Shown piece by piece: positions 1-11,900 of a stretch of 64,000 bases of DNA. The position numbers and the translations under genes were made by a program. Each line of letters opens with the position of its first letter. Within the stretch, counting starts at the first letter, position 1. The DNA comes from Trachythela sp. YZ-2020 (taxonomy: Eukaryota > Cnidaria > Anthozoa > Malacalcyonacea > Clavulariidae): NCBI GenBank assembly GCA_016169945.1, contig JADLSH010000367.1, forward strand, positions 5,268,001 through 5,332,000, given 5' to 3'. Under the pieces are notes generated by a model. That model saw only the letters and a list, made by a program, of their open reading frames with translations. It was not told the origin of the DNA and did no database searches.

Positions 1-6
1 TTCTTC

Positions 7-833
7 TTATTTAACTTGAGTCCCGACTCGAACTCTATCAAGGACCTGCTTGAGGGCTTCATCGTGCTCTTCATTATCTTTACCAAAGACAATGATGTCA
101 TCTTGATCGTTGGCTGCACCATCGATGTCGCTGATTTCAGAAATCGTCTTTTGGAACACTTCCGCTGCACTGTGTATCCCGAATGGTAGTCTCTTAAATC
201 GGTGTCTGCCAAATGGCGTGTTGAATGTAAGCAATTTCGAGCTTTCGTCATCGACCTTTATTTGCCAATAACCACTTGACGCATCCAATTTTAAAAACAA
301 TTTTGCTCCTCCAAGCTTAGATAGTATTTCATCGACAGTTGGCATGGGATGATGATGGTGTTTGATTGCTTTGTTAAGATCCCTTGGGTCAAGACATAGG
401 TGAATTTGGCCATCAGGTTTATCGACGATCACCAAGGAACTCACCCAATCGTTTGGGTCATCAATCTTATCTATCACGTCAAGTTTGTTTCATTCTTTCT
501 AATTCTGCTTTAAGTTTGTCCATCATCGAGATGGGAATTTTCTAGACGGATGTATGACGGGCTTAACTTCAGGATCAGTAATGATATGATACTCTCCTTA
601 TAAACACCCGATTTCACCAATATGTCTTTATATTTTGCCATTAAATTTGGTTCTGAGGTGTTGACAGCCCATATTAGTTTAATAATGTTGAGCTTTTGAC
701 AAGTTTGCAGTCCAAGGAGTGGTGGTGATTCGGTGTCGGTGACGATGAACATAACTTTGTGACTTTCATTCTTGTTTTCTAGGTTCAATTCACACTTCCC
801 AATTGCTGGTATATCTCCACCCCCCCCCCCCAT
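7..833 (-). pseudogene. Ty3/gypsy pol fragment (protease tail + reverse transcriptase)
   Basis: Two minus-strand open stretches form a decayed retrotransposon pol. The upstream one (833-510) ends with a retropepsin-like tail, PPLLGLQTCQKLNII. The downstream one (477-7) is the N-terminal half of a Ty3/gypsy reverse transcriptase, with WVSSLVIVDKPDGQIHLCLD, a KLDASSGYWQI palm motif and TPFGRHRFKRLPFG. The catalytic Y-x-D-D box reads DQDD, so an essential position is altered, and the reading frame breaks between the protease and RT parts. RNase H and integrase would lie beyond the left edge. A poly-C tract at about 821-830 sits at the protease edge. It is a dead copy; the superfamily assignment is firm, the clade is not. 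Confidence 0.85.
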
Positions 834-871
834 TATATGCTGATAATTTCACATTTGCTTCTTCTAGAGTT

Positions 872-1944
872 CTAGGATGGGCTTGATATTGAGTTGGTTG
901 TATGTTGAAAGTGGCAGGACGTTGGCTTGAGCTCTGTGTCCATGTTATATCGGATTTTAGAACCATTTGATTGTAAGGAAATAACCCAATCTCTCTCGTC
1001 AGCTTTCGAAAACACTATGTTTTCCTCGGATGTAGCTTTACATTGTTTAGTCTGTTCAACAACCCCAATGAAATAATCTTTATTGTCGCTTTCTTTTTGT
1101 AGTGGAGCTTGTGTCAAGTCAATTCGTTTTTGACTTGAGAGGCAGACCGAGGCAAAATGATTTAATTTATTGCATTTTAAACATGTTTTACCAAACGCTG
1201 GACACTTTCGACTCACTCCAATTAACCCCCCCCCCCCTCAATCTACAGAAATTTGTATTAAACGCCTCTCTCTAATAAACGCCCCCCCCCCCATTCGAGA
1301 AGATAAAACGCCAAAAGTCAACGTTTCTTATTTCATTCACATTAACTTGACAACACAAAGTTTTTTGTAGAGCAATGACTGTCCGTACTCGAATTCAAAA
1401 TGAGTATATTTATTTTTATTGCGGGTCAGTTCTTGGAGAATCCTTGCCCAAGTTTTTGACTTGGTCCTAACTCGGAAGATACCTGATACTATTAGGCCCA
1501 CCTCTCGCTTCCTTTTCCCACAAACGTTTCCTTGCGAAGCATTAAGAAATGTTGCCACTAATATATATATATTTTTATATAAACTTGTGAAATAGACGCC
1601 TCTCTCTATTAAACGCCTCTCTCTAATGAACGCCCCCTTTCAAAGTCATTTTTTTAATAAACGCCCAGGGCGTTAATTAGAATAAATACGGTATGCTTCA
1701 AACTTTTCCATAACTGGCTTTACTCATTTAGCTTCATTTTGTCACTGTCATTCACGAATGTAAATGTATTATAGATTTCGAGGCCTTGCTTCCCAATACA
1801 TGTCAGAAATATCGAAGTCTTGATGTTATCTGATTTCTCATCGGATTCAGTAGCAGTGATATATAACTCAAACTGCTGTTTCCATCTGTCCCATTTCTCA
1901 GATATATTCCCTTCAAAGAGTTCTGGTGGGTGAAATTTGTTCAT
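872..1944 (-). pseudogene. Ty3/gypsy gag fragment, interrupted
   Basis: Reading leftwards from 1944, a capsid-like N-terminus appears (FHPPELFEGNISEKWDRWKQ, then LYITATESDEKSDN), as in invertebrate gypsy gag. The frame is lost near 1720; the next frame continues as VKPVMEKFEA before the inserted repeat at about 1215-1693. Gag resumes at 1216-872 with a zinc knuckle, CPAFGKTCLKCNKLNHFASVC. Order and strand match the pol fragment just downstream, so this is one element split by a later insertion. No LTR was recognised to the right of 1944. Confidence 0.8.
1215..1693. repeat. AATAAACGCCCCC repeat element inserted in gag
   Basis: This segment separates the two gag halves. It contains repeated TCTCTCTAATAAACGCC words near both ends (1264-1290 and 1595-1635) and ends in GGGCGTTAATTAGAATAAAT followed by ACGGTA, resembling the ACGGTA-ended AATAAGCCCCC repeats at 28.8 kb and 33.2 kb. 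No transposase is visible. It is probably a MITE; exact ends are uncertain. Confidence 0.55.
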
Positions 1945-2263
1945 CCTGACTCCATGTAATGATTATATAATGTGAAACATCTTTATTCTAGCTAGTATCT
2001 TATGATATTAGTCTATTTACAAAAGCTCTATTTATACTAATAATTATAATCGTCCCAGGCTTACTCATGCATATATAATTAATCATGACATATATTACAT
2101 AAGAGAACATTCAAACACGAAATTTTACCTTAAAAATTACTGAATCATTAAAATCTCCAAAAATGTACCAAAATTTTACTAAAAAAATTCGTTACTAAAA
2201 GTTTTCCAAAATTTACTAAATTTTACCAAGAGTAAAATGCTTTACCAAATCTGGTCACACTGA
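1945..2263. other. AT-rich spacer
   Basis: Very AT-rich sequence between the gypsy remnant and the next inverted-repeat element, with many TTTACCAAA/TTTTACTAAA words. I see no gene, RNA or recognisable LTR in it. Confidence 0.5.
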
Positions 2264-2775
2264 CCAGAGGTCTCACTTCAGGCAAAATCAGTGGGCAAAA
2301 TGCGTAAAGTGCAGCGTAACCGGCCGCTATTCTGTCTGATGACGACTTTGAAATAGAGTCGAAAATTTACAGTCTCTCAAACTCATCTTGTTTTATTAAT
2401 ATTTTGAATTTCAAAATGACAGTATTCTTAGGAATTTGTTTCTTTCTTTATTTTCTTAAATTGTCGGCCGGCCGCCATGTTCCTAGCCAGTGCGGTAATG
2501 AGAGGCATTCAACCCCCCCCCCCTCCGAACAAGATGGCGGCCGATATTTTAGGAAAACAACCGGCATAAGAAACCCTTGTTAGTTTCTTTATAACGGTTT
2601 ACCTTGACAGAAGTTGTGATAAACAACATTAAATAGTTAACTCGATTTTTTTGCGGTATTTATGCCCGCCATATTGAATGTTTTCGGGGGGGGGGGGGTG
2701 AGGCCTCCTTTGCGCACTGGCTAAGCATCGTTTACACTCAAAACATTAGGATTTGATACACAGTGAGACCTCTGG
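2264..2775. mobile_element. MITE with CCAGAGGTCTCACT ends
   Basis: The stretch starts CCAGAGGTCTCACT and ends with its exact reverse complement AGTGAGACCTCTGG. The interior holds a poly-C tract (about 2515), a poly-G tract (about 2686) and paired GC-rich CGGCCGCC/GGCGGCCG words. It has no coding capacity, so it is likely a non-autonomous DNA transposon. I could not identify a target duplication. Confidence 0.65.
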
Positions 2776-3529
2776 TTACATACTCTGTGCTCTGGCCTCT
2801 CAATAGCTGGTCAAAATTTTGCCAAAAGTAACTCGAATTCCATTCAATTCTAAATATAAAGGGTAGAACATGCAAATTTCATGTTTTTATTGTTTTACAT
2901 TTATTTAAATTTACATTTTATTGCAGACTGAAGAGAAACAATGTGTGACATACTGTAGGTGAGGGAATAATTGCATCTTTAATGAGGCGGTCGACAGAAC
3001 AATCCGTAACTAATTTCAAAACATGGACGCAAGCCTATACATATATTCAGCCCTTGCTACTGACGTCACAACTCGTAATTGTTTGGCTTCCGCCTTTGTA
3101 ATCCAAACTAATTAAAATGAAATCCAACATGGCTGACATAATAATAGGTAACATGTCCTTGTAGCGAGATATTAACTATGTCTCTGATTGGCTGATAAAT
3201 TTAGCTGTCTCGCTTCCTGCTAGCTTCTCGCGTGGCGATAGTCGCTCGTACGTTGCTATGGTGTTGAACATATCAAATGTCCCAAACAGAATAATGAGAA
3301 TATATATTGCATATATTAACTATTATCAGGATTTAACGAAATGTTTTGTACATTTCAGAAAATAGATTTTATTTAATGTTTGAAAGTTAAAAAATAGATA
3401 CAGGCCTATGATTTTGTATCGCATGTCAATGAACATCGAAACGTCTTCCCAAGAACGAAGAGTTCACGTTTAAGCTTTTGAATCGTTACAGCCTTCTTAA
3501 TCTGTAAAATATCTCTGAATCTTAAAAGA
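2776..3529. other. Intergenic, nothing recognised
   Basis: AT-rich sequence between a MITE and the 3' end of the Penelope-like element. No splice-bounded coding exon, RNA gene or repeat was recognised. Confidence 0.4.
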
Positions 3530-4945
3530 TTCGGCGGTTGACTGTTGTGTAAAACTGCCTGAAAAATACAATAAGAACTTCGACGTTTCGATCGGGGAAA
3601 AACATGTGCTTTTATAGTGAATACAAAAGCGATCACGTGATAAAAAATAAACCAATCAGATGGATTTAATCAAAGCGAACTATAAACAAAATATGGAAAT
3701 CACATCACAAAATATATTAGCATATAAGGAGAAGCGAACAAAGCAAGAAAGACAGAAATTAAGGAATGAGATGTAGAGTATCTGCTGATGAGATGTAGAG
3801 TATCTGCTGATGGCAGGCATAAACAGATAGGAGTTAAATGTAAGAGAAGCGCTCATTAATGCCGAGAGGATGAATGGTACCAAGTTGGGAAATGAGACGC
3901 ATTTCTTGCCTTTTGCGGCTATCACAGAGCTCGAATTTTCATATCTGAAACACTGTGATTGCCAGTGTTGAAATGTCTGGCAAAAGGTTGTTTAGCATCA
4001 TTGTTTGCGAGAACACGACGATGCTCACCAAACCTTATCCTTAAATATCTACCAGTTTCACCAATATAGAGCATGCCACATTTACTGCATGAAATACAGT
4101 AGATGAGATGAGAGGAGGTGCACGTGAAATGGTGCTTAATAGTGTACTTAGATTTTGGTGCCGAAATTGTGGTGGAAGAATCTATATACTTACAGGTTTT
4201 ACAGAACTTCACACACCACAAGGAAACGTGCCATTAGGTGACGACGAGTCCTGTGGTAGAGAGCTGTGGACTAGGGTTTCACGGATATTTTTACTATGTC
4301 GTAACGAGACTAAGGGATTATCGGTGAAAATGGAAGATGTTTCAGGATCGTTTTTCAAGATATGAAAATTCTCCCTAATGACATCCCTTACTTTGAAATT
4401 GAAGGGATGGTAACTGAGAACTAGGGGTATTTTGTTGTTGGGAACATTAGACACAGGGTCTCTAAGGGTTTCGGATCGGGGAATATTGAAGGCCTTCGAA
4501 AAGGCAGTATCTAGGAGAGGGGTTGGATGACCGCTTTGGACAAAAAAGTTTCTCGTTTCCTGACTTTTGGTATGGAAGTCCTCATCTTCACTGCAAATGC
4601 GACGAAGGCGAAGAAACTGAGAGAAGGGAATAGACCTTAATTTTAGTGTGGTTGGGGTGGGAAGAGGTAAAGAGAAGATAGCTGTGGGAGTCAGGCAGCT
4701 TGTAGAACACAGAAGTAACAAGTCTATTGCCATTGATAGATACAAGTATATCTAAGAACGATAGACTGGTCTCACTGATCTCCAGCTGCCCGCGCCTCAA
4801 CTCCCCTTGCCTAAACTGCCTTTGCCTCAACCCCAACCCCTTAAAACCGCCAGCTACACAGGCTAACTGATCTCCCACGTACACCTTTATACGCAAAAGT
4901 GTACGCAAAACTAAGAAATCCAGCATATTTGACACCATCCTTAGG
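3530..4945 (-). mobile_element. Penelope-like element, 5'-truncated, with GIY-YIG endonuclease
   Basis: Reading leftwards, about 4938-4588 gives the C-terminal part of a Penelope reverse transcriptase (SFLDILVSINGN, then KLPDSHSYL), and 4655-4215 continues it in another frame (SIPFSQFLRLRRICSEDEDF). At 4221-3922 there is a GIY-YIG endonuclease with a CKTCKY zinc-binding motif, LIYCISCSKCGMLYIGETGR and RIRFGEHRR. Its tail continues frameshifted as [15 protein letters not shown] to about 3840. The 3' region (3840-3530) ends in the family sequence AAAACTGCCTGAAAAATACA / GGCGGTTGACTG, and its end recurs at 54.2-54.7 kb. At least two frameshifts and loss of most of the RT make it non-functional. 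A 22-bp tandem duplication (GATGAGATGTAGAGTATCTG...) lies near 3765-3810. Confidence 0.88.
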
Positions 4946-5944
4946 GTAAAGCCATGATTTTACCCTAAGCGAATTAAGCTATGCGGTTGGTTTATTATAT
5001 TCTCTCTTTCTTCTTTGATATTGTTCTATGTAAGTTATTCTAATATATGCAAAAACTTTAAACTCGGTTTTCTCAATTGCCAAAAAATGCCCGATTCCCG
5101 ATATTGCGTGCAGGATATCTCAAAAAGTATTTATTAAGCAATCTTGATCAATATTGCAGGGTTGACAGTATATACATTTCTGTTGGAGATGAAATAAAAT
5201 AATTGAATTCTGTTCAATGGTTATGAAATAGTAACAGTTTTAGTGAGACTAATTGTATACATTTCTAGTATTTAGGCTGTAAAATCTTTATTATGGCTTC
5301 TTTGTTAATAGTTCTAGTTCACCTCCTAGACAATGTTATTTGTGACAACATATTAAAAGTTATTCCAGGTTTTTATCATTATTATCAATCTAGTTATCAT
5401 GTTTTAAAAGGTACGCTCTTTTCACCGTGGGAAGTGTCATATCTTGGTAACCATGGTAACAATGTCTTGAAAAACATTTTTCAGTCAGACTAACTTGCCA
5501 GACAACCTGATCAAAACAGATTTTCATTATATTAAAAAGAAAACAGATAAAAAAAATTTGTATTGGACCCTTAAAATTCCGAGTTACTTCAACATATACT
5601 GTTGATAAGCTATTCTCTCTGTATATATTATACGTACGCCAACTTTCCTTAATATCTCGAGTTCTAGATATGCTAAATATAAAGGATTCTAGCGATATAG
5701 CTTGTTTTATAGCTTCCAGTATTTCGCAAGATATAAGAGAAAACGGCACTTCGATGGAATCTACGATAATACCACACAAAATGATGGATTATTTAGCATG
5801 ACGTAATATTATCGCGTGACTGTACGAGCCGAATATGTATTGTTTTACTAGATTGTGTTTCGTGATCGAGGCTAATTTTGTATAAGTATGGGTCTCAATC
5901 ATTCCGTGTTTTAATAACTGCATAAAACTCTTGTTACTTTTTAG
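4946..5944. other. Region upstream of the first HDAC exon found
   Basis: Sequence between the Penelope copy and the first recognised deacetylase exon. The true start exon must end in phase 2 and should lie here or to the left, but I could not identify it. The short reading frames here show no similarity I recognise. Confidence 0.4.
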
Positions 5945-8900
5945 GACATGTTACAGTTATGATGATATCATGCTAAAGCATTGCAATATATTTGAGTAAG
6001 AAATTAGCGTTATACAATTTTGATTGATGGACCTTGAAAAAAGAATTCAACACGCATTTTGACATCATATAGACTTGTCTCATATGAATGTATTCAAAAG
6101 CAACTATTTTTGTCGCATGACCTGTTATGCTTTATTCTACCCTACTATATACATCAATTTTTGACTGTAAACTGATGATCAAAACTGAGTTACGAACTGA
6201 TATTTTAGGGAACATCCAGAAAAACCAGAGCGTATCTCCAGGACATATGAACGTTTTAAAGAATTAAACTTAAGTACGAGGTGTTCAAGGGTTGAGGTAT
6301 ATATATATACTGTATAAAGCTATTTCAATTAAGGTTGTCACAGTCAATAGTAAAATATACAATCCAAGCGCGAACAGCAAGATGGGTATATCTTGTAATA
6401 TTTTTAGCTGTTTAATCAGCCAATGAAGTAGCCTATGACCATATACATGCATACTATTCTGAGTTTACATTTAATTTGTCGGCGACAACGCCTACAGAAA
6501 TTTACAAATTAGCGACAAACGGTCGACGTTTGTAAGTAATAAGTTGCTTCTTTCACTTCTAGTCCTATTATTTCTGTCAAGAAAATAGTTCTCCATCCAT
6601 CAAGCGATTGATATCAAAGAGCTGTATTACTTGTAAATATGCAAATATGATAAATGCACACCACTTGCTTATCCCACGAGGCGATATCCTCATTCCCATT
6701 ATACTCTTCATTCTTGGATTGTACATTTGACTATTGCTTGTGACAACCTTAATTGAAATAGCTGCACGTATACAAATGTGTATTATTCTTATACAGGGTG
6801 TCCCAAAAGTGTCCCCCAAGGCGGCAAGGCCCCACTATGTTTTGTTGTACTACGTTAACTTGATCGAATTAATATAGTCTATCACATCTATCAATATTGT
6901 AGTCTATCAATGTAGATAACATAACTATATCATATCGTTTTAATCCATTGATGTTTGACTGATAAAAATGCCAACCGTTTGCCTTCTAGAATTACTTAAG
7001 GTGGCGACACCAACAATTTAACTTGTCCAAATTATGAAAATTAGGTAATTTTTAAATTGGGATTTTTATAGAAAATGCCCACATATCAACTCTAAAACTG
7101 ATGGTTTGTGGTCCCTTACATCAAAATTTCGTTTATTGTAAAAAATTGTAAAAATGAGGCTAAAGGCCAGGCAAAGAAATGACAATGTCATGAATTTGCT
7201 GTTTTGCGAAAGAAAAAAATGGATAAAGATTCGTGCGAATCAGAGCAAATATATTTGTGTCGCCACCGTAAGTGATTCTAGAAGGCAAACAGTTGGCTAT
7301 ATATTTTGATCAGTCAAATATAAATATACATTAAATCAATATGCAGATAGTTATTTCATGCAACATGAAAATCTGAAACTTCTATTAAAGCTAACGTAGT
7401 AATAGCAGAACACATAGACATAGTAGGGGCATTCTTTCGGGACACCCTTTACATACACATGATTCAGAGGTACTTCTAGTCCGGTCCCAGACTCCCTCCT
7501 GGCCGCACGGCGCGGCGGAATTACTTCATGCAGTTGAAGAAGCTACAGCCTAGGCGGAATCTTCACAAAATTGTTGAGTTTTCAAGAGATTACATTATCA
7601 GCTAGGATATTCAAACTATATTCGTTATCTGTGTTTGTTATAGTCTCGCATGGCCACAGATGAAGATTTGTTACCAGTTCACAGGTATCAGTTGTGTCAC
7701 ACAAAAGTAGTCCTTTATCTTTAGGGTTTTGATATAAAACTTTTTAGCAGTTACTGCATGAGAATTCCCCTTAGGTTAGTTCGGTATTAAACTATAGGCC
7801 GTAGCTGTTTGAATTATGAAACGATGTGATTAAAATATATTCAAAGACGTAGTATAACTCCCAGCTTTTATGATTAATTTCACTCAAGATACAATCCTTT
7901 GTATGTGCTTGCCAACAGCATTTCAAAATTTGTGACGTCATTACTTTGTAACTCTATCAGCGCTAAGGAGACCAAACTCACTACAAACCGATTCCAAGAA
8001 AATGGTTGCCATGTACTTTGCATACTTTTACATCATTTTATCGTCACCACTGAATGAACATTTTTGCGAAAGATTCTGCTTAGTAAAACAAAGTATAATT
8101 ATAAAGTTTACAAAACGTACGAGGCCAGTAAGCTAAATTTTCCAAATCTTGTGAACATTTCTGTATTCTAATTCTTTTTATTTGTTAAAGACAATATATT
8201 TTAATGAGTGGTATAATATTTATACTTTTTTAAACATATTAATCTTTAAAACTCTTTAAGGCTATAGTAATTACATGCATTTGTTGAAATTAATTTCGGG
8301 AGAACAGACTGGCAACCATTTTTTGAATCGGTGTGTAGCCTATAGACTTGTGTATGCACTGCAATGCATGTGTGTGTTTTTGTCTTTTTCAGCAAAGAGT
8401 ACATTGAAAAAATAAGAGATTTAGATAATTGTGCTGACGAAGAACTAAAATCAAAAGCAGAGGAATACGACTCCATCTACTTTAGCAATGTATGTACAGT
8501 ACCTTTGTGTAATGTCTATTATACAAAATATTTTAAAGTTGATCGAATAAAATGAAAATTGATGTAATATTAACATGTCACATATGTGTATTATATAAAC
8601 TAATAATATAATTTATATTCTTTAGTATACCAATGAATGTGCCAGAATGGCAGTGGGCTGCACACTTGCTGTTCTTGATGATGTCTTGGCAGAGAACGTA
8701 ACGTTTATTTATTTGTTTCATATTTATTAATAATATCTTGTTTGTATATATAGTAATATACATTATGATATAGTATATAGCGTAAGACTTTACATTGTTT
8801 TGTATCTTTTATCATCTATTTGCGTAATTCATCCGCATGAGAGTCTTGCAAGGTCCTTTTCTTGTCCAAAGACATTATTTTCCTTTCCTTTTTTTGTCAT

Positions 8901-11900
8901 ATAGTTTCGAAATGGTGTTGCAATAACAAGGTAAATTGTGGCATTATAGTGTAGAACTATATCAATATGTATATAACTTGTGCCTTTTTTACTTTTTTTT
9001 CTCATTTGGGATTACAGTAATTGGCCATAAACTGTTGTGATTCCCAAGTCACAACGTATTTTGTAAATGTTGTGTATATTGACTTGTGGGCCTGTTTGTT
9101 ATGTCATGTCCAATATTAGACGGCCGGCCAAGCTTGAAAAAAGTGTCTAGAAAACACTGTCGATGGCATTTTTTGTTACAAGCATGAAACTACGCAAAAT
9201 GTTTACTTTCCGGATGAGAGTAGTTGGCAACGCGAAAATTCTTATTTATGGTTTTTAGACGCGTGCTCGCGTCTCTATAAGAGGGCATGTCTGTCCGTCG
9301 GTCGCTCCACCCTTTACCATGATATAGGAAGGACAATTTGGGTAAATGCTTGTGGGACAAAGGGGGGTTTGTATATCTGAGCATGCGCAGTTATGTAAGC
9401 ACGCGTCATTAGTATTAAGTACTTGTTTCTAAAACATTTCGAAGGATGGGATTGTAGTCGAATGCGGTATTTTATATCATGAGCGTTTTATTTTAATTGG
9501 CTGACTATCTAATTAGCATTTGTAAAGCTCGAGTAATCTTCACTCGCATACTTCAAAATATATGCTAATAAGAAACATGGCGCAACTGCATCAAAATATA
9601 ACCTTTCAAAATAAGCCAAAACAATCTGTTTACGTTATGTTACAGGCAGGCAACAACCGCATATGTTTACATTATATATGAATCATTAATACATACCCGG
9701 CCTCTGAATTCAGGTCGGCAATCGGCAAATGCCGACCTGATTGCCAACCTATTGTCACAGAATACTATACAGAAAGTCATCTCTATATTGTTTTTGCGTA
9801 AGCGCTATTCGTCATCGATTCGCCACTCAGCAAGTGCCGCAAGTCAGCAAGGGCACTTGCTGAGTGGCGAATCGATGACGAATAGCGCTTACGCAAAAAC
9901 AATATAGAGATGACTTTCTGTATAGTATTCTGTGCTATTGTCATGTCAAGACGGCAAAAAATTGCCGACCTGCAATTGCACTTTTCTGATGTGAATTTAG
10001 AGTAAAACAGAAAAACAGATGCAGAAATATTCTTCTGTTACGTTCTGGTTTATAAATGTTAATGTCGGCGATGTTGGCTATATTACTGCAGGCACATTTT
10101 ATTGAAAACGTAAATTTGCCGACCTGTTGCCGACCTGCTTTCGTTTCAGGTTGGCAAAAAATTGCCGACCTGATTTTTCTCTAATTCAGAGGCCTGCGGT
10201 TGGCATCCGTGTAACACAATAGAAACAACAGAACAGCCAAGGAAAACAACAAAAAGTTCGAGATAGCGGGGGTTCTCTCTACTCCGCGAGGGTTTTAAAC
10301 CCATGAAATCTCACGCATGCGGGTAATCATGGTGAATGCTCGCGGGGGATCAAGGGAAGACGCAACTCAGTGATCCACCGTGTGCATTTAACGATTACCC
10401 GCATGCCTTACATTTTCCGGGTATGTAACCCACGTGTTGAACTAAAGGAGGGGGGGGGGTTCGAAATAATCGAATCAGTGTCAAATCACAAAAAAATATT
10501 TTTAATAATTAGTAAATGAAATCATAGAGATGAAATTAAGAGCCAATGACCCGTTGATACGACTGTTATTTGCGAAGTATACAATATACACTATCAATAC
10601 AGTATACTAACAATTGTATTTGTGCTGTAGGTATCTTAGACTGAAAGAGTGCATTATTTATTATAGTCTGTTTTACAACGAACTGAAGTTAACAGTTCGA
10701 GATAACCGGGTAAATTCGATCAAGGGAAGCAAAATTTGTCCGAGTAAAAATGATTGAAGTAGTACGGGAAAATCCACGGGAATGGGTTTAAGTTCGAGAT
10801 AGCGGGGAGTTCGAGATACGCGAGTTCGACAAATCGGGGTTCTACTGTACATTGCTGTTGAGCCAGTCGAGTTTTGGTCTGTAAATGGCTGAAAAACAGC
10901 ATGTTGGCGCAAACACATAGTTTTACTACAACACATAGACCTTCGAAATCGGTAAATATTCTAAATAAAACGCAATAATTTACGAATTTAAGCCTTTGAT
11001 AACCACTCGTCATAACAAATTCATCTATATTTTGAAACTCACCCCCATACAGGTATTTTAACAAGTGTAATAGTAATACCATGTTATGGGAATTAAGAAA
11101 AGTAGAAATTTACACATGTTAATTAGATAGCGAACCAACTAAAATAAAACCATATCCATGGAAATGTCGTAATAAAAACCTTCCAATTTCGATACATAAA
11201 TGGAGAAATTACGGAAGGCAACCACTCTCACCTTCAAAGTGAACACACTCCGATGACATTTAGTGTGGTTTCCTGCTTGTAACAAAAAATGCCATCGACA
11301 ATCACATTTTTCGATGTTGACCGGTCGTCCACTTCGTCATTTACTAATTTAGCTCCATCGGCATCAGCCTTCAGTATTATTTCTTTGTTTCAAACTTTCA
11401 GGCCACCCGGTCACCACGCAGAACATGATTTTAGCATGGGATATTGTTACTTTAATAATGTGGCTATTGCTGCCAAGATTGCACAGAAGAAGTGGAATAT
11501 TAAACGGTAAAAATGATGGTATTTTAAATTTATATTCTAATTTCAATCTACCCGTATCTCTTGTTGTTTTGTTTGCAACTTGGTGGTTAGTAGTTGGTTT
11601 GTTTTGGTTGTACAAGGCAGCTTTAAAGGTCAGAAAAATCTGTGAATCCAACGCGGGCCTTCACGCATGTCATTGAGTTCCGTCAACTCAACTGACAAAA
11701 CACCGCCGGGTTAGCAGTGAATGATTTCACAAAATGTTATACTATTCACCTCGTATTCTTAGGGTATTAATTGTGGACTGGGATATCCATCATGGCAACG
11801 GTACACAGCATACGTTTCAATCTGATCCGAGGTAATGACATGTTAAATTTTCCTATGCTATGTAGAGGTTAGTGTTTCACTTGTATATGTTGCCAGGGCT

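Larger units (their letters stand above)
9119..11334. mobile_element. 2.2-kb DNA transposon in HDAC intron, host of nested elements
   Basis: The left terminus contains GACGGCCGGCC, then TGTCGATGGCATTTTTTGTT and ACAAGCA. The right terminus (about 11276-11334) is the reverse complement (TGCTTGT, AACAAAAAATGCCATCGACA, ACCGGTCGTC), giving a terminal repeat near 60 bp. No transposase was recognised inside. The interior carries a 0.5-kb foldback, a perfect palindrome within that, and two pogo-like termini. All of it lies between the sixth and seventh deacetylase exons found. Confidence 0.6.

Noticed and set aside
5293..5779. Possible first HDAC exon or small secreted peptide
   Set aside because: MASLLIVLVHLLDNVICDNI looks signal-like, but no donor in the needed phase 2 follows it and no homology is seen.
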